From: Sphingomonadaceae bacterium
GTDB taxonomy: Bacteria > Pseudomonadota > Alphaproteobacteria > Sphingomonadales > Sphingomonadaceae
Reading direction: 5' to 3'
Assembly (NCBI GenBank): GCA_019239915.1
Contig: JAFAZF010000065.1
Coordinates: 1 to 64,000, forward strand
DNA: 64,000 bases
Shown: piece by piece, positions 25,253-33,670 of the stretch
Numbering within the stretch: the first letter of the stretch is position 1
Layout: every line of letters starts with the position of its first letter
The notes under the pieces: generated by a model
Told to the model about the DNA's origin: nothing
Databases searched by the model: none
What the model saw: the letters and a program-made list of their open reading frames with translations, nothing else
Translations under genes and position numbers: made by a program

Positions 25253-26551
25253 CTAGTAGCGATGCGGTTTCGCCAAGGCAGCCAACGCGACGAAGCTCAC
25301 CAGCCCGCACAGCGCGAGATAGGCGCCGACCGGCGCGAGGCCGCCGCCGAGCAGATGGCCGGTGGACAGCGCTTGGGCGAGCGCGGGCGCGGCGGCGCCG
25401 CCCAAGATGCCGCCGACGTTGAACGCCATCGACGCGCCGGTGTAGCGCACGCGCGCCGGAAACAGCCCCGGCAGCCAGGCGCCGAGCGGCCCGTAGACGA
25501 GCCCCATCGCGGCGAGCGCGAAGGCGAGCCACAGGAAGGCGCCGGTCAACGTGCCGGCGCCGAGCAGCGGCTTCATCATGAGGCCCGCCGCGACAGCCAT
25601 GACGCAGCCGGCCATCAGCACGTGGCGCGGGCTCGATCGGTCGGAGAGCGCGCCCGAAAGCGCGATGCTCGCCGCCATGAACAGGATCGCGACGAGCTGG
25701 ATGCCGAGAAAGCCCTGCTTGGGCAGGTGCAGCGCGGTGGTGCCATAGCCGAGCGCGAAGGCGGTCGCGAGATAGAAGAGCGCGAAGGTGCAGACCACCG
25801 CGAAGGTGCCCGCGATCGTCTCGGCCGGATAGTCGCGCAGCACCTCGCCGAGCGGCACGCGCGGCGGCGGCGCCTCCTCCAGCGCGCGGGCGAAGGCGGG
25901 CGTCTCGGCGAGGCTGAGGCGGATCCACAGGCCAAGCCCGACGAGCACGATCGAGAGCGCGAACGGGATGCGCCAGCCCCAGGCGGCGAATTCGGCGGGT
26001 GCCAGCCAGCGTCCCATCAGCAGGAACAGCCCGTTGGAGAAGATGAAGCCGACCGGCGCGCCGAGCTGCGGAACCATGCCGTAGCGACCGCGCGCATGCT
26101 CCGGCGCATATTCGACCGCGAGCAGTGCTGCGCCGCCCCACTCTCCGCCGAGCCCGAAGCCCTGACCGAAGCGCAGCAGGCAGAGCAGCGCCGGCGCGAT
26201 CCAACCGGCGGCGGCGTAGGTCGGCAGGAAGGCGATGGCGAGCGTCGACAGGCCCATGATCAACAGCGAGGCGACGAGCGTCGACTTGCGCCCGAGCCGA
26301 TCGCCAAAATGGCCGAACACGGCGGCGCCGAGCGGCCGCGCGAAAAACGCGACCGAGAGGCTGGCGTAGGAGGCGAGCAGCTGCGTCGCCGGTGCCGCCC
26401 CGGGGAAAAAGAGCTGCGGGAACACGATGCTCGCAGCGGTCGCGTAGATGTAGAAGTCGTAGAACTCGACCGATGTGCCGACCAAGCTCGCGACCAGCAC
26501 GCGCCCGCGAGATCCGCCGCCTGGGCTAGCGTCGTAGTTTTGTTCCGTCAT
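25253..26551 (-). CDS. MFS transporter, metabolite:H+ symporter (MHS) family
   Basis: A 432-residue 12-segment major facilitator. The signatures SVEFYDFYIYATAASIVFPQ, GHFGDRLGRKS and LLCLLRFGQGFGLGGEWGGA are those of the MHS subfamily (ShiA/ProP/KgtP-like). It sits in the inner membrane and imports a small carboxylate or betaine-like solute; the substrate is not predictable. CGGGAG lies seven bases before the second ATG of the ATGGGGATG pair, which sets the start used here. Confidence 0.9.
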   Translation of the reverse strand: MTEQNYDASPGGGSRGRVLVASLVGTSVEFYDFYIYATAASIVFPQLFFPGAAPATQLLASYASLSVAFFARPLGAAVFGHFGDRLGRKSTLVASLLIMGLSTLAIAFLPTYAAAGWIAPALLCLLRFGQGFGLGGEWGGAALLAVEYAPEHARGRYGMVPQLGAPVGFIFSNGLFLLMGRWLAPAEFAAWGWRIPFALSIVLVGLGLWIRLSLAETPAFARALEEAPPPRVPLGEVLRDYPAETIAGTFAVVCTFALFYLATAFALGYGTTALHLPKQGFLGIQLVAILFMAASIALSGALSDRSSPRHVLMAGCVMAVAAGLMMKPLLGAGTLTGAFLWLAFALAAMGLVYGPLGAWLPGLFPARVRYTGASMAFNVGGILGGAAAPALAQALSTGHLLGGGLAPVGAYLALCGLVSFVALAALAKPHRY

Positions 26552-26766
26552 CCCCATCTCCCGCCTGTCGCCCATGAGATGCGCCGCAACTGCGGTCAAG
26601 CGCGGGCACTTGCGCGAACTCCGTGCCACCGCATGGCCAGTCGCGCGGCGAACCTGTTGAATCGCGGGATGAACCGTTGGAGCTTATGCTTGTGGCGAGT
26701 CGTGCTCATGATAGATTCTGCGCACGCGCGGGTTCTCCTGCGCGTCGCGGGGAGGTCGCGAGTATC

Positions 26767-27969
26767 GTGCGTATCGTGGGGGCAGCGCGCCGGACGCGCG
26801 CAACGGCTACTGGTGGATTCCTGGCGAAGGCCGCGGCGGGCGCCGCGCTGATCGCGACGGCGCTGGCGCCGCTCCCGGCGATGGCTAACGGGACGATCCT
26901 GCTGCCGACGACGGCGGCGCCGGCGCTGGGGCCGATCCGCCCGCGCTATGCCGCCATCCTGCTCGACGCCGACAATGGCGAGGTGCTTTACGCGAACGCC
27001 GCCGACGACCTGCGGCATCCCGCGTCCATCACCAAGCTGATGACGCTTTACCTGACCTTTGACGCGCTGGATTCCGGCCGGCTCCACCTCGGAGATCGCA
27101 TCGTCTTCTCGGCGCATGCCGAAGCGCAGCGGCCTTCGAAGCTTGGCGTTCAGGTCGGCAACAGCGTGTCTGTCGATGATTGCATACGGGTGATCGCGGT
27201 CAAATCGGCCAACGACGTCGCGGTCGCTCTCGCCGAGCGGCTCGGCGGCTCGGAGCAGGCCTTCGCGCAGATGATGACGCGCAAGGCGCGCGCGCTCGGC
27301 ATGCGCAACACCGTCTTCTCGAACGCGTCGGGCCTCACCGATCCCGACAACGTCACCACCGCGCGCGACATCGCGACGCTGTCGCAGGCGATCCTGCGCA
27401 ACCATGGCCGCTACTATGGCTATTTCGGCACGCGCAGCCTCACTTGGGGCGCGGCCACCTTCATGAACCACAACCATCTGCTCGGCGTCGTGCCGGGCAT
27501 GGACGGTCTCAAGACCGGCTATACCGTCGACGCCGGCTTCACGCTCGCCGCCTCGGCGCGGCGCGGGGGGCGCCGACTGATCGCGGTCGTGCTCGGCGAA
27601 CCCAACATCCCGAGCCGCAGCCGCGACGTGACGGCGCTGCTCGATGCCGGCTTCGCGGTGCTCGACAAGCGCCAGAGCGGTGAGATGACGACGGTGGCGG
27701 CCAATCTGCCGACGCTCAACCATCCGGCGCTGCGCGTCGCCAGCGAGACGGAGCAAGGTTCGGGCGACGACGCCCCAGCGCGGTCCGCGCGCGGCCGGAC
27801 TGGCCGGCATCATGCACACGCCGAACGGCTGGCGCGGCATGAGGCACACGGCCATGTCCGCATCGCTGCGCACAAGGGCAAGGCCACCACGCGGCTTGCG
27901 TCCGCCCACAAGGCGAAGGGGCGGACCCGCCTCGCCGAGCGTGCGACTCACGGAAAGCGCCGCGGCTAA
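26767..27969 (+). CDS. D-alanyl-D-alanine carboxypeptidase (S11 family)
   Basis: A penicillin-binding-protein-type carboxypeptidase of about 400 residues that trims the terminal D-Ala of peptidoglycan pentapeptides in the periplasm. All three serine-peptidase motifs are present: SITK (Ser87), SAN, and KTG. The signal peptide ends near PLPAMA. The start is uncertain: this GTG has GGGGAGG eleven bases upstream and gives a good signal peptide, while in-frame ATGs exist up to 26623. The last 60 residues form an unusual His/Lys/Arg-rich tail with no SPOR domain. The transpeptidase gene follows. Confidence 0.85.
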   Translation: MRIVGAARRTRATATGGFLAKAAAGAALIATALAPLPAMANGTILLPTTAAPALGPIRPRYAAILLDADNGEVLYANAADDLRHPASITKLMTLYLTFDALDSGRLHLGDRIVFSAHAEAQRPSKLGVQVGNSVSVDDCIRVIAVKSANDVAVALAERLGGSEQAFAQMMTRKARALGMRNTVFSNASGLTDPDNVTTARDIATLSQAILRNHGRYYGYFGTRSLTWGAATFMNHNHLLGVVPGMDGLKTGYTVDAGFTLAASARRGGRRLIAVVLGEPNIPSRSRDVTALLDAGFAVLDKRQSGEMTTVAANLPTLNHPALRVASETEQGSGDDAPARSARGRTGRHHAHAERLARHEAHGHVRIAAHKGKATTRLASAHKAKGRTRLAERATHGKRRG

Positions 27970-28118
27970 ACGGTTCCACCCGATGCGGCGTGCCGTTGCC
28001 TAGATGCGGCGAACTTCATGGTAAATAGGAGCTTTTCCACAGGCGTTCATCGCGCGCGGGTGGAGTTTCTGGTATGACGCAAGCGTGATCAGTGTTTGCG
28101 TACCGGAGGGGTAAGCGA

Positions 28119-28772
28119 GTGATTGAGGCTGCGGGGGCGTTTTCACGTCGCGCATTCCTGCGCGGCGGAGCAATGGCGGCGGCGGGTGCGGCAGCGGGTT
28201 TCGCGGCGATGCCGGCACGGGCGTTCGTTCCTTCATTTGCCGGATTGCCATCGGCGGCGAGCGGTCTCAAGCCGGCTCTGCTCGGGCGCGCGCTCGGCGC
28301 ACTCCAACGTCACGCCGGCAGCGTCGCCAACCACGGCACGATCGGCATCGTCGACTTCTCCGCGCATTCGAGCAGCCCGCGCTTTCATCTCGTCGACGTC
28401 GAGAGCGGTCGGACGACGAGCTTGCTCGTCGCGCACGGACGCGGTTCCGATCCCGATCGCACCGGTTTCGTCCAACACTTTTCCAACGCGGACGGTTCGA
28501 ACGCATCCTCGATGGGCGCCTATCTCACGGGTGACATCTATGACGGCAAGCATGGCCGCTCGCGCCGCCTGTTCGGTCTCGACTCCTCCAATTCGAACGT
28601 CGAGCGTCGCTCGATCGTCGTTCATTCGGCCTGGTATGTCGGCCCCGAGGTGCTGCGCGCCAACGGCCAGCTCGGCCGCAGCGAGGGCTGCTTCGCGGTG
28701 AGCCCCAGCGATCTCGCGCTGGTGCTCGATCGCCTCGGCCCTGGCCATATGATCTACGCCGACAAGGCGTAA
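28119..28772 (+). CDS. Tat-exported murein L,D-transpeptidase family protein
   Basis: A 217-residue protein with a twin-arginine signal (SRRAFLRGG followed by a hydrophobic stretch ending MPARA). The catalytic domain belongs to the murein L,D-transpeptidase catalytic-domain family (YkuD-like). His169 is in VVHSAW and the likely nucleophile Cys191 is in GRSEGCFAV. It would form 3-3 crosslinks or attach outer membrane proteins using tetrapeptides. GGAGGGG seven bases before the GTG sets the start. It directly follows the D,D-carboxypeptidase that would produce its donor substrate. Confidence 0.85.
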   Translation: MIEAAGAFSRRAFLRGGAMAAAGAAAGFAAMPARAFVPSFAGLPSAASGLKPALLGRALGALQRHAGSVANHGTIGIVDFSAHSSSPRFHLVDVESGRTTSLLVAHGRGSDPDRTGFVQHFSNADGSNASSMGAYLTGDIYDGKHGRSRRLFGLDSSNSNVERRSIVVHSAWYVGPEVLRANGQLGRSEGCFAVSPSDLALVLDRLGPGHMIYADKA

Positions 28773-28816
28773 GCGCGGGCGGCACCCGCGTAAGCGAACG
28801 CGCGTTTATCCAATTT

Positions 28817-28900
28817 CGTGCGTGCTGAGCTTGCCGAAGCATTTCCTTCTTCTCAGCAGGAAGAAAGAACAGCCCTTCGGCAGGCTCAGGGCGACCGTTC
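28817..28900. repeat. REP-like paired palindrome (family 1), CTGAGCTTGCCGAAG variant
   Basis: CTGAGCTTGCCGAAG and CTTCGGCAGGCTCAG are inverted around a TTCTTCT/AGAAAGAA spacer between convergent genes. Confidence 0.75.
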
Positions 28901-28909
28901 GAGTGCTGA

Positions 28910-30034
28910 TTACGCGACTGGCGTCAGCGCCGCATCGCGCAGGCCGCGCCAGACGCGGAGCGCCTGCACCGTCTCAAACACGTCGTGCACGCGCAGAAGC
29001 TGCACGCCCTGATTGGCACCGACCAGTGCAAGCGCGACACTGCCGCCGAGCCGCTGCTCGACCGGCGCCTCGTTCGACAGCGCGCCGATCGAGCGTTTGC
29101 GGCTCGCGCCGAGCACGACCCCGCAGCCGATGCCGTGGAACAGCGACAGGCCGTTGAGGATGGCGAGATTGTGCCGGAGCGTCTTGCCGAAGCCGAGTCC
29201 GGGATCGACGAGGATGCGCGATCGGGCGATGCCCGCCGCCTCGGCCGCCGCGACGCGCGCCTCCAGCCACTCATAGACCTCGATCAGCGCGTCCTCGTAG
29301 CGTGCCTCGCCCTGCATCGTCTCGGGCGTTCCCTTGTAGTGGACGAGCACGACCGGCACTTGCGATGCCGTCGCGATCTCGAGCGCGCGATCGTCCCAGG
29401 TCAGCGCCGAGACGTCGTTGATCATGTGCGCGCCGGCGGCGAGCGCGCTCTCCATCACGCCGGCCTTGCGCGTGTCGATCGAGAGCGCGGTGCCGCTCGC
29501 GCGCAGCCGCTCGATCACCGGGCGGATGCGCGCGATCTCGTCGCCCTCCCACACCGTCTGCGCACCGGGCCGGGTAGACTCGCCGCCGATGTCGACGATC
29601 GCGGCGCCGTCGGCGGCCATCGCGACGGCGCGATCGGCCGCCGTCGCCGGATCGTTCATCAGGCCGCCACCGTCCGAGAAGCTGTCGGGCGTGACGTTGA
29701 GGATCGCCATCGCCTGCGGCTGATCGAGCCGGATAGTGCGCTCGCCAAGTTGGAGCGGTGGCCGCTGGTCCGTCAGGCGGCGGGCGAGCGCCCGACCTTG
29801 CTCCGGATGATCGCCCGGAAGGTCGCCGAGAAAATTGTCGAGCTCGAGCACCGGCACGAACGCGGTCGCGACGCGCTTGCCCGCCACCGCCGCGATCGCC
29901 TCGACCGCCGAGAACCACAGCAGCCCGCCGGCGAGGCGCAGCGCGCGGCCGTCATAGCCGAACGGTGCATCGATGAACGCGGTGGGGCGGAGGTGGAGGC
30001 GGGCGCCGGGCTGGCGGAGGGCTGTGGTGAGCAT
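28910..30034 (-). CDS. folP: Dihydropteroate synthase
   Basis: A 374-residue enzyme that joins 6-hydroxymethyl-dihydropterin diphosphate and para-aminobenzoate in folate synthesis. Catalytic-domain motifs begin at about residue 108: AILNVTPDSFSDGG, DIGGESTRPGA, DPGLGFGKT and GASRKRSIG. About 105 extra N-terminal residues (FIDAPFGYDGRALRLAGG onward) precede the usual 270-residue fold; similar extensions occur in other sphingomonad FolP proteins. It sits downstream of ccrM on the same strand with a palindromic element between them. Confidence 0.93.
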   Translation of the reverse strand: MLTTALRQPGARLHLRPTAFIDAPFGYDGRALRLAGGLLWFSAVEAIAAVAGKRVATAFVPVLELDNFLGDLPGDHPEQGRALARRLTDQRPPLQLGERTIRLDQPQAMAILNVTPDSFSDGGGLMNDPATAADRAVAMAADGAAIVDIGGESTRPGAQTVWEGDEIARIRPVIERLRASGTALSIDTRKAGVMESALAAGAHMINDVSALTWDDRALEIATASQVPVVLVHYKGTPETMQGEARYEDALIEVYEWLEARVAAAEAAGIARSRILVDPGLGFGKTLRHNLAILNGLSLFHGIGCGVVLGASRKRSIGALSNEAPVEQRLGGSVALALVGANQGVQLLRVHDVFETVQALRVWRGLRDAALTPVA

Positions 30035-30045
30035 GGTCGCTACCC

Positions 30046-30161
30046 GTACCCCGGCGAAGGCCGGGGTCCAGCCCTAAACAAGGTCGCGCGCGGCAGCGCG
30101 CTCCGTCCGCGCTATCGCGCGGTCTTTGATATTGACTGGACCCCGGCCTTCGCCGGGGAAC
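30046..30161. repeat. Palindromic element, GGGGTCCAG family, copy 2
   Basis: Arms match those of the element near base 11480, with CCCGGCGAAGGCCGGGGTCC and its complement. The interior again holds a GC-rich hairpin around GCGGCAGCGCGC. It lies between ccrM and folP. Confidence 0.85.
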
Positions 30162-30178
30162 AGGAAAAGAAGGAAGGC

Positions 30179-31361
<1,183 letters not shown>

Positions 31362-31528
31362 GCGGTCAAGTGGTGTTTTCTGTCGACGAGTTGTTAATGC
31401 GGCGGGACGCGCGGTGAACGGAAAGAGTCTGCCGCTAGATGTTGTGGCGGCGCACCCGATCCCGACCCAACTAATAGAGGTGTGGCAAATCGGACTCTAC
31501 CGCCGATCTTCGCCCTTCGTTCCTACTC

Positions 31529-31626
31529 GCCCCCTCCCTGGAAGGGAGGGGCTGGGGGCGGGTAGCTGTCGAGGCGAGCCGCTTCTCTATCGCTCGACCC
31601 ACCCCCAACCCCTCCCTTCCAGGGGG
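31529..31626. repeat. 98-base palindromic element (CCCTCCCTGGAAGGGAGGGG family), copy 1
   Basis: Each end carries a short CCTCCCTGGAAGGGAGG palindrome and the ends are inverted to each other (GGGGGCGGGT / ACCCACCCCC). Two further copies of the same length occur near 46080 and 47550. Confidence 0.85.
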
Positions 31627-31638
31627 GTCTCGGTCGCG

Positions 31639-32247
31639 CTACTCCGCAGCCTGCAGCGCCAGCATCAGCTGCGCGACCGGGGCAAAGCTTCTCCTATGCA
31701 GTGGCGAGGGGCCGAGCTCGCGAAGCGCGCGGCGATGATCGGGCGTGGCGTAGCCCTTGTTCTGTCGCCAGTTGTAGCCGGGATGCGTGTCGTGATGGTC
31801 GCACATGATGCGATCGCGCGTCACCTTGGCAACGATCGAGGCGGCCGCGATCGAGCGGCAGAGCGCGTCGCCGTCGACGACCGGCTGCGAGGCGTAGCGC
31901 CATTTCGGGCAGGCGTTGCCATCGACCAGCACCATCGCCGGCTCGCACCCCAGCGCATCCACCGCGCGCGTCATTGCCAGCATCGTCGCCCAGTAGATGT
32001 TGAGGCTGTCGATCTCCTCCACGGAGGCGATCCCGACGCCGACCGCGGCGCTCGCGCGGATGCGGTCGTGCAGCGCTTCGCGGGAGGGCGCGTCAAGCTT
32101 CTTCGAATCGTCGATGCCGCGCGGGAAGCGGGTCCGATGCAGGATCACGGCAGCGGCAACCACCGGCCCCGCCAGCGGCCCGCGCCCTGCCTCGTCGACG
32201 CCGGCAAGCGGTTGCGGATGAGCCTTTTCGAGCGCGAATGAGGGCAT
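31639..32247 (-). CDS. rnhB: Ribonuclease HII
   Basis: A 202-residue enzyme that cuts the RNA strand at ribonucleotides in DNA. The active-site carboxylates are in GVDEAGRGPLAGPVV and in DDSKKLDAPSRE, and later AAASIVAKVTRDR and HPGYNWRQNKGYATPDH are family signatures. The start MPSFALEKAHPQPLAGVDEAG is short and gives the expected length. It is followed by ccrM on the same strand, a common alphaproteobacterial arrangement, with a repeat-filled 332-base gap between them. Confidence 0.93.
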   Translation of the reverse strand: MPSFALEKAHPQPLAGVDEAGRGPLAGPVVAAAVILHRTRFPRGIDDSKKLDAPSREALHDRIRASAAVGVGIASVEEIDSLNIYWATMLAMTRAVDALGCEPAMVLVDGNACPKWRYASQPVVDGDALCRSIAAASIVAKVTRDRIMCDHHDTHPGYNWRQNKGYATPDHRRALRELGPSPLHRRSFAPVAQLMLALQAAE

Positions 32248-32307
32248 GGCCGCGAGTGTAGGGGGCGGGGCGGAGAAGGGGAATGCGGGACGACCGGCTT
32301 ATCCACC

Positions 32308-32448
32308 GCTTTCGCTCCCTCTCCCGTTAGCGGGAGAGGGTCTGGGTGAGGGTCTTCTTCTTCCTCCAGCTTGGTGGGAAGAAACGAAGACCCTCACACT
32401 CCCACCGCTTCGCGGCGGGGCCCTCCCTCTCCCGCTTGCGGGAGAGGG
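32308..32448. repeat. Paired palindromes of the CTCTCCCG-TTAG-CGGGAGAGG type
   Basis: A CTCCCTCTCCCGTTAGCGGGAGAGG hairpin and a second hairpin with TTGC loop flank inverted GGTGAGGGTC / GACCCTCAC segments. It fills most of the 286-base gap between rnhB and the beta-helix gene; no gene is seen. Confidence 0.85.
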
Positions 32449-32533
32449 CTCTATGAGAAAGAAGGTTAGCGGCGGCGCTTAACCCTCTATTCGCATCGAC
32501 TTCGCATCGCCGTGCGCGGCATATCGCGGCGTC

Positions 32534-33481
32534 ATGAAGATGCTCCTCGTCTGCGCTCTCGCGCTCGCCGCCGCCGTGCCCGCCTTCGCAGGCCCGCCCG
32601 CGCCCAAGCCCTTCACCGTTCAGGAGACCGGCAAATCCTATGCCCGGCTCGACGAGGCGGTGAACGCGATGGCGGGCAAGCCTGGCGCGACGATCCTGAT
32701 CCAGCCGGGCAGCTACCGCCAGTGCGCCGTCGTCGAAGGCGGCAAGGTCGCATTCCGCGCGGTGACGCCGGGCACAGTGTTCCTCGACGGCGGCATCTGC
32801 GAGGAGAAGGCGGCGCTGGTGCTGCGCGGCCGCGACGCGATGGTCGACGGGATCGTGTTCCAGAACCTCGCGGTGCACGATCGCAACGGCGCCGGCATCC
32901 GGCTCGAGCAAGGCAATCTCACCGTGATGAACGCGGTGTTCCGCCATTCGGAAGAGGGCATCCTCGCCGGCGACGATCCCAACGGCACGATCCGCGTCGA
33001 TCGCTCGACCTTCTCCGGCCTCGGCCGCTGCGATGGCGGCGTCTCCTGCGCGCACTCCATCTATGTCGGCCATTACGGCAAGGTGATCGTGACGCGGACG
33101 CGGTTCGAACGCGGCAATGGCGGCCATTATCTCAAGGTGCGCTCGGCGCGGGTGGAGGCGACGAACGACAGCTTCGACGACTCGCAGGGCCGTCTCACCA
33201 ACTACATGATCGATCTCTGCGCGGGCTCGACCGGTGTCATCGCCGACAACGTCTTCGTCGATGGACCGAATAAGGAGAACCATTCGGGTTTCATCGTCAT
33301 CGCCGCGGAATCCCACGACAATCCGGTCGCCGGCCTCACCATCCGCAACAACAAGGCGACGATGGCGCCGGGCGCCGACTACGACACCAGTTTCGTGATC
33401 GACTTCGCGCACGAGCCGATGACCATCGCCGGCAACCAGCTCGCGAGCGGCATCAACCCCTTCGAGCAGCGCAACTACTAG
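32534..33481 (+). CDS. Secreted right-handed beta-helix repeat protein
   Basis: A 315-residue protein with a signal peptide (MKMLLVCALALAAAVPAFAG). The rest shows recurrent short strands with N/G/D turns (VDGIVFQNLAVHDRNGAGI, LTVMNAVFRHSEEGILAGD, VIVTRTRFERGNGGHYLKV), typical of parallel beta-helix pectate-lyase-like folds. Conserved catalytic residues of a known lyase are not recognisable, so it may bind or cleave a polysaccharide. Four cysteines suggest disulfides in the periplasm. It stands alone. Confidence 0.75.
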   Translation: MKMLLVCALALAAAVPAFAGPPAPKPFTVQETGKSYARLDEAVNAMAGKPGATILIQPGSYRQCAVVEGGKVAFRAVTPGTVFLDGGICEEKAALVLRGRDAMVDGIVFQNLAVHDRNGAGIRLEQGNLTVMNAVFRHSEEGILAGDDPNGTIRVDRSTFSGLGRCDGGVSCAHSIYVGHYGKVIVTRTRFERGNGGHYLKVRSARVEATNDSFDDSQGRLTNYMIDLCAGSTGVIADNVFVDGPNKENHSGFIVIAAESHDNPVAGLTIRNNKATMAPGADYDTSFVIDFAHEPMTIAGNQLASGINPFEQRNY

Positions 33482-33670
33482 CATCCTCCTCCGCCAGGGA
33501 GAGGGGTGCGCGCCAGCGTGTTAGAGGGACTACGTGGCATTCGCGCGTGCCGCATCCTCCCCCTCCGCCACCTTCGGCGCCACTTCCCCAGGCAGGGGAG
33601 GACGAGGTCGCGTTCGGATCGCGGCGTCGCTCGGATAGCCAGCACCGCGCGTGCGCTGCTAAGGGGCGGC

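Noticed and set aside
32298-32306. TTATCCACC near the rnhB upstream region as a second DnaA box
   Set aside because: The last base differs from the consensus and the site lies next to repeats, far from any gene where it would make sense.
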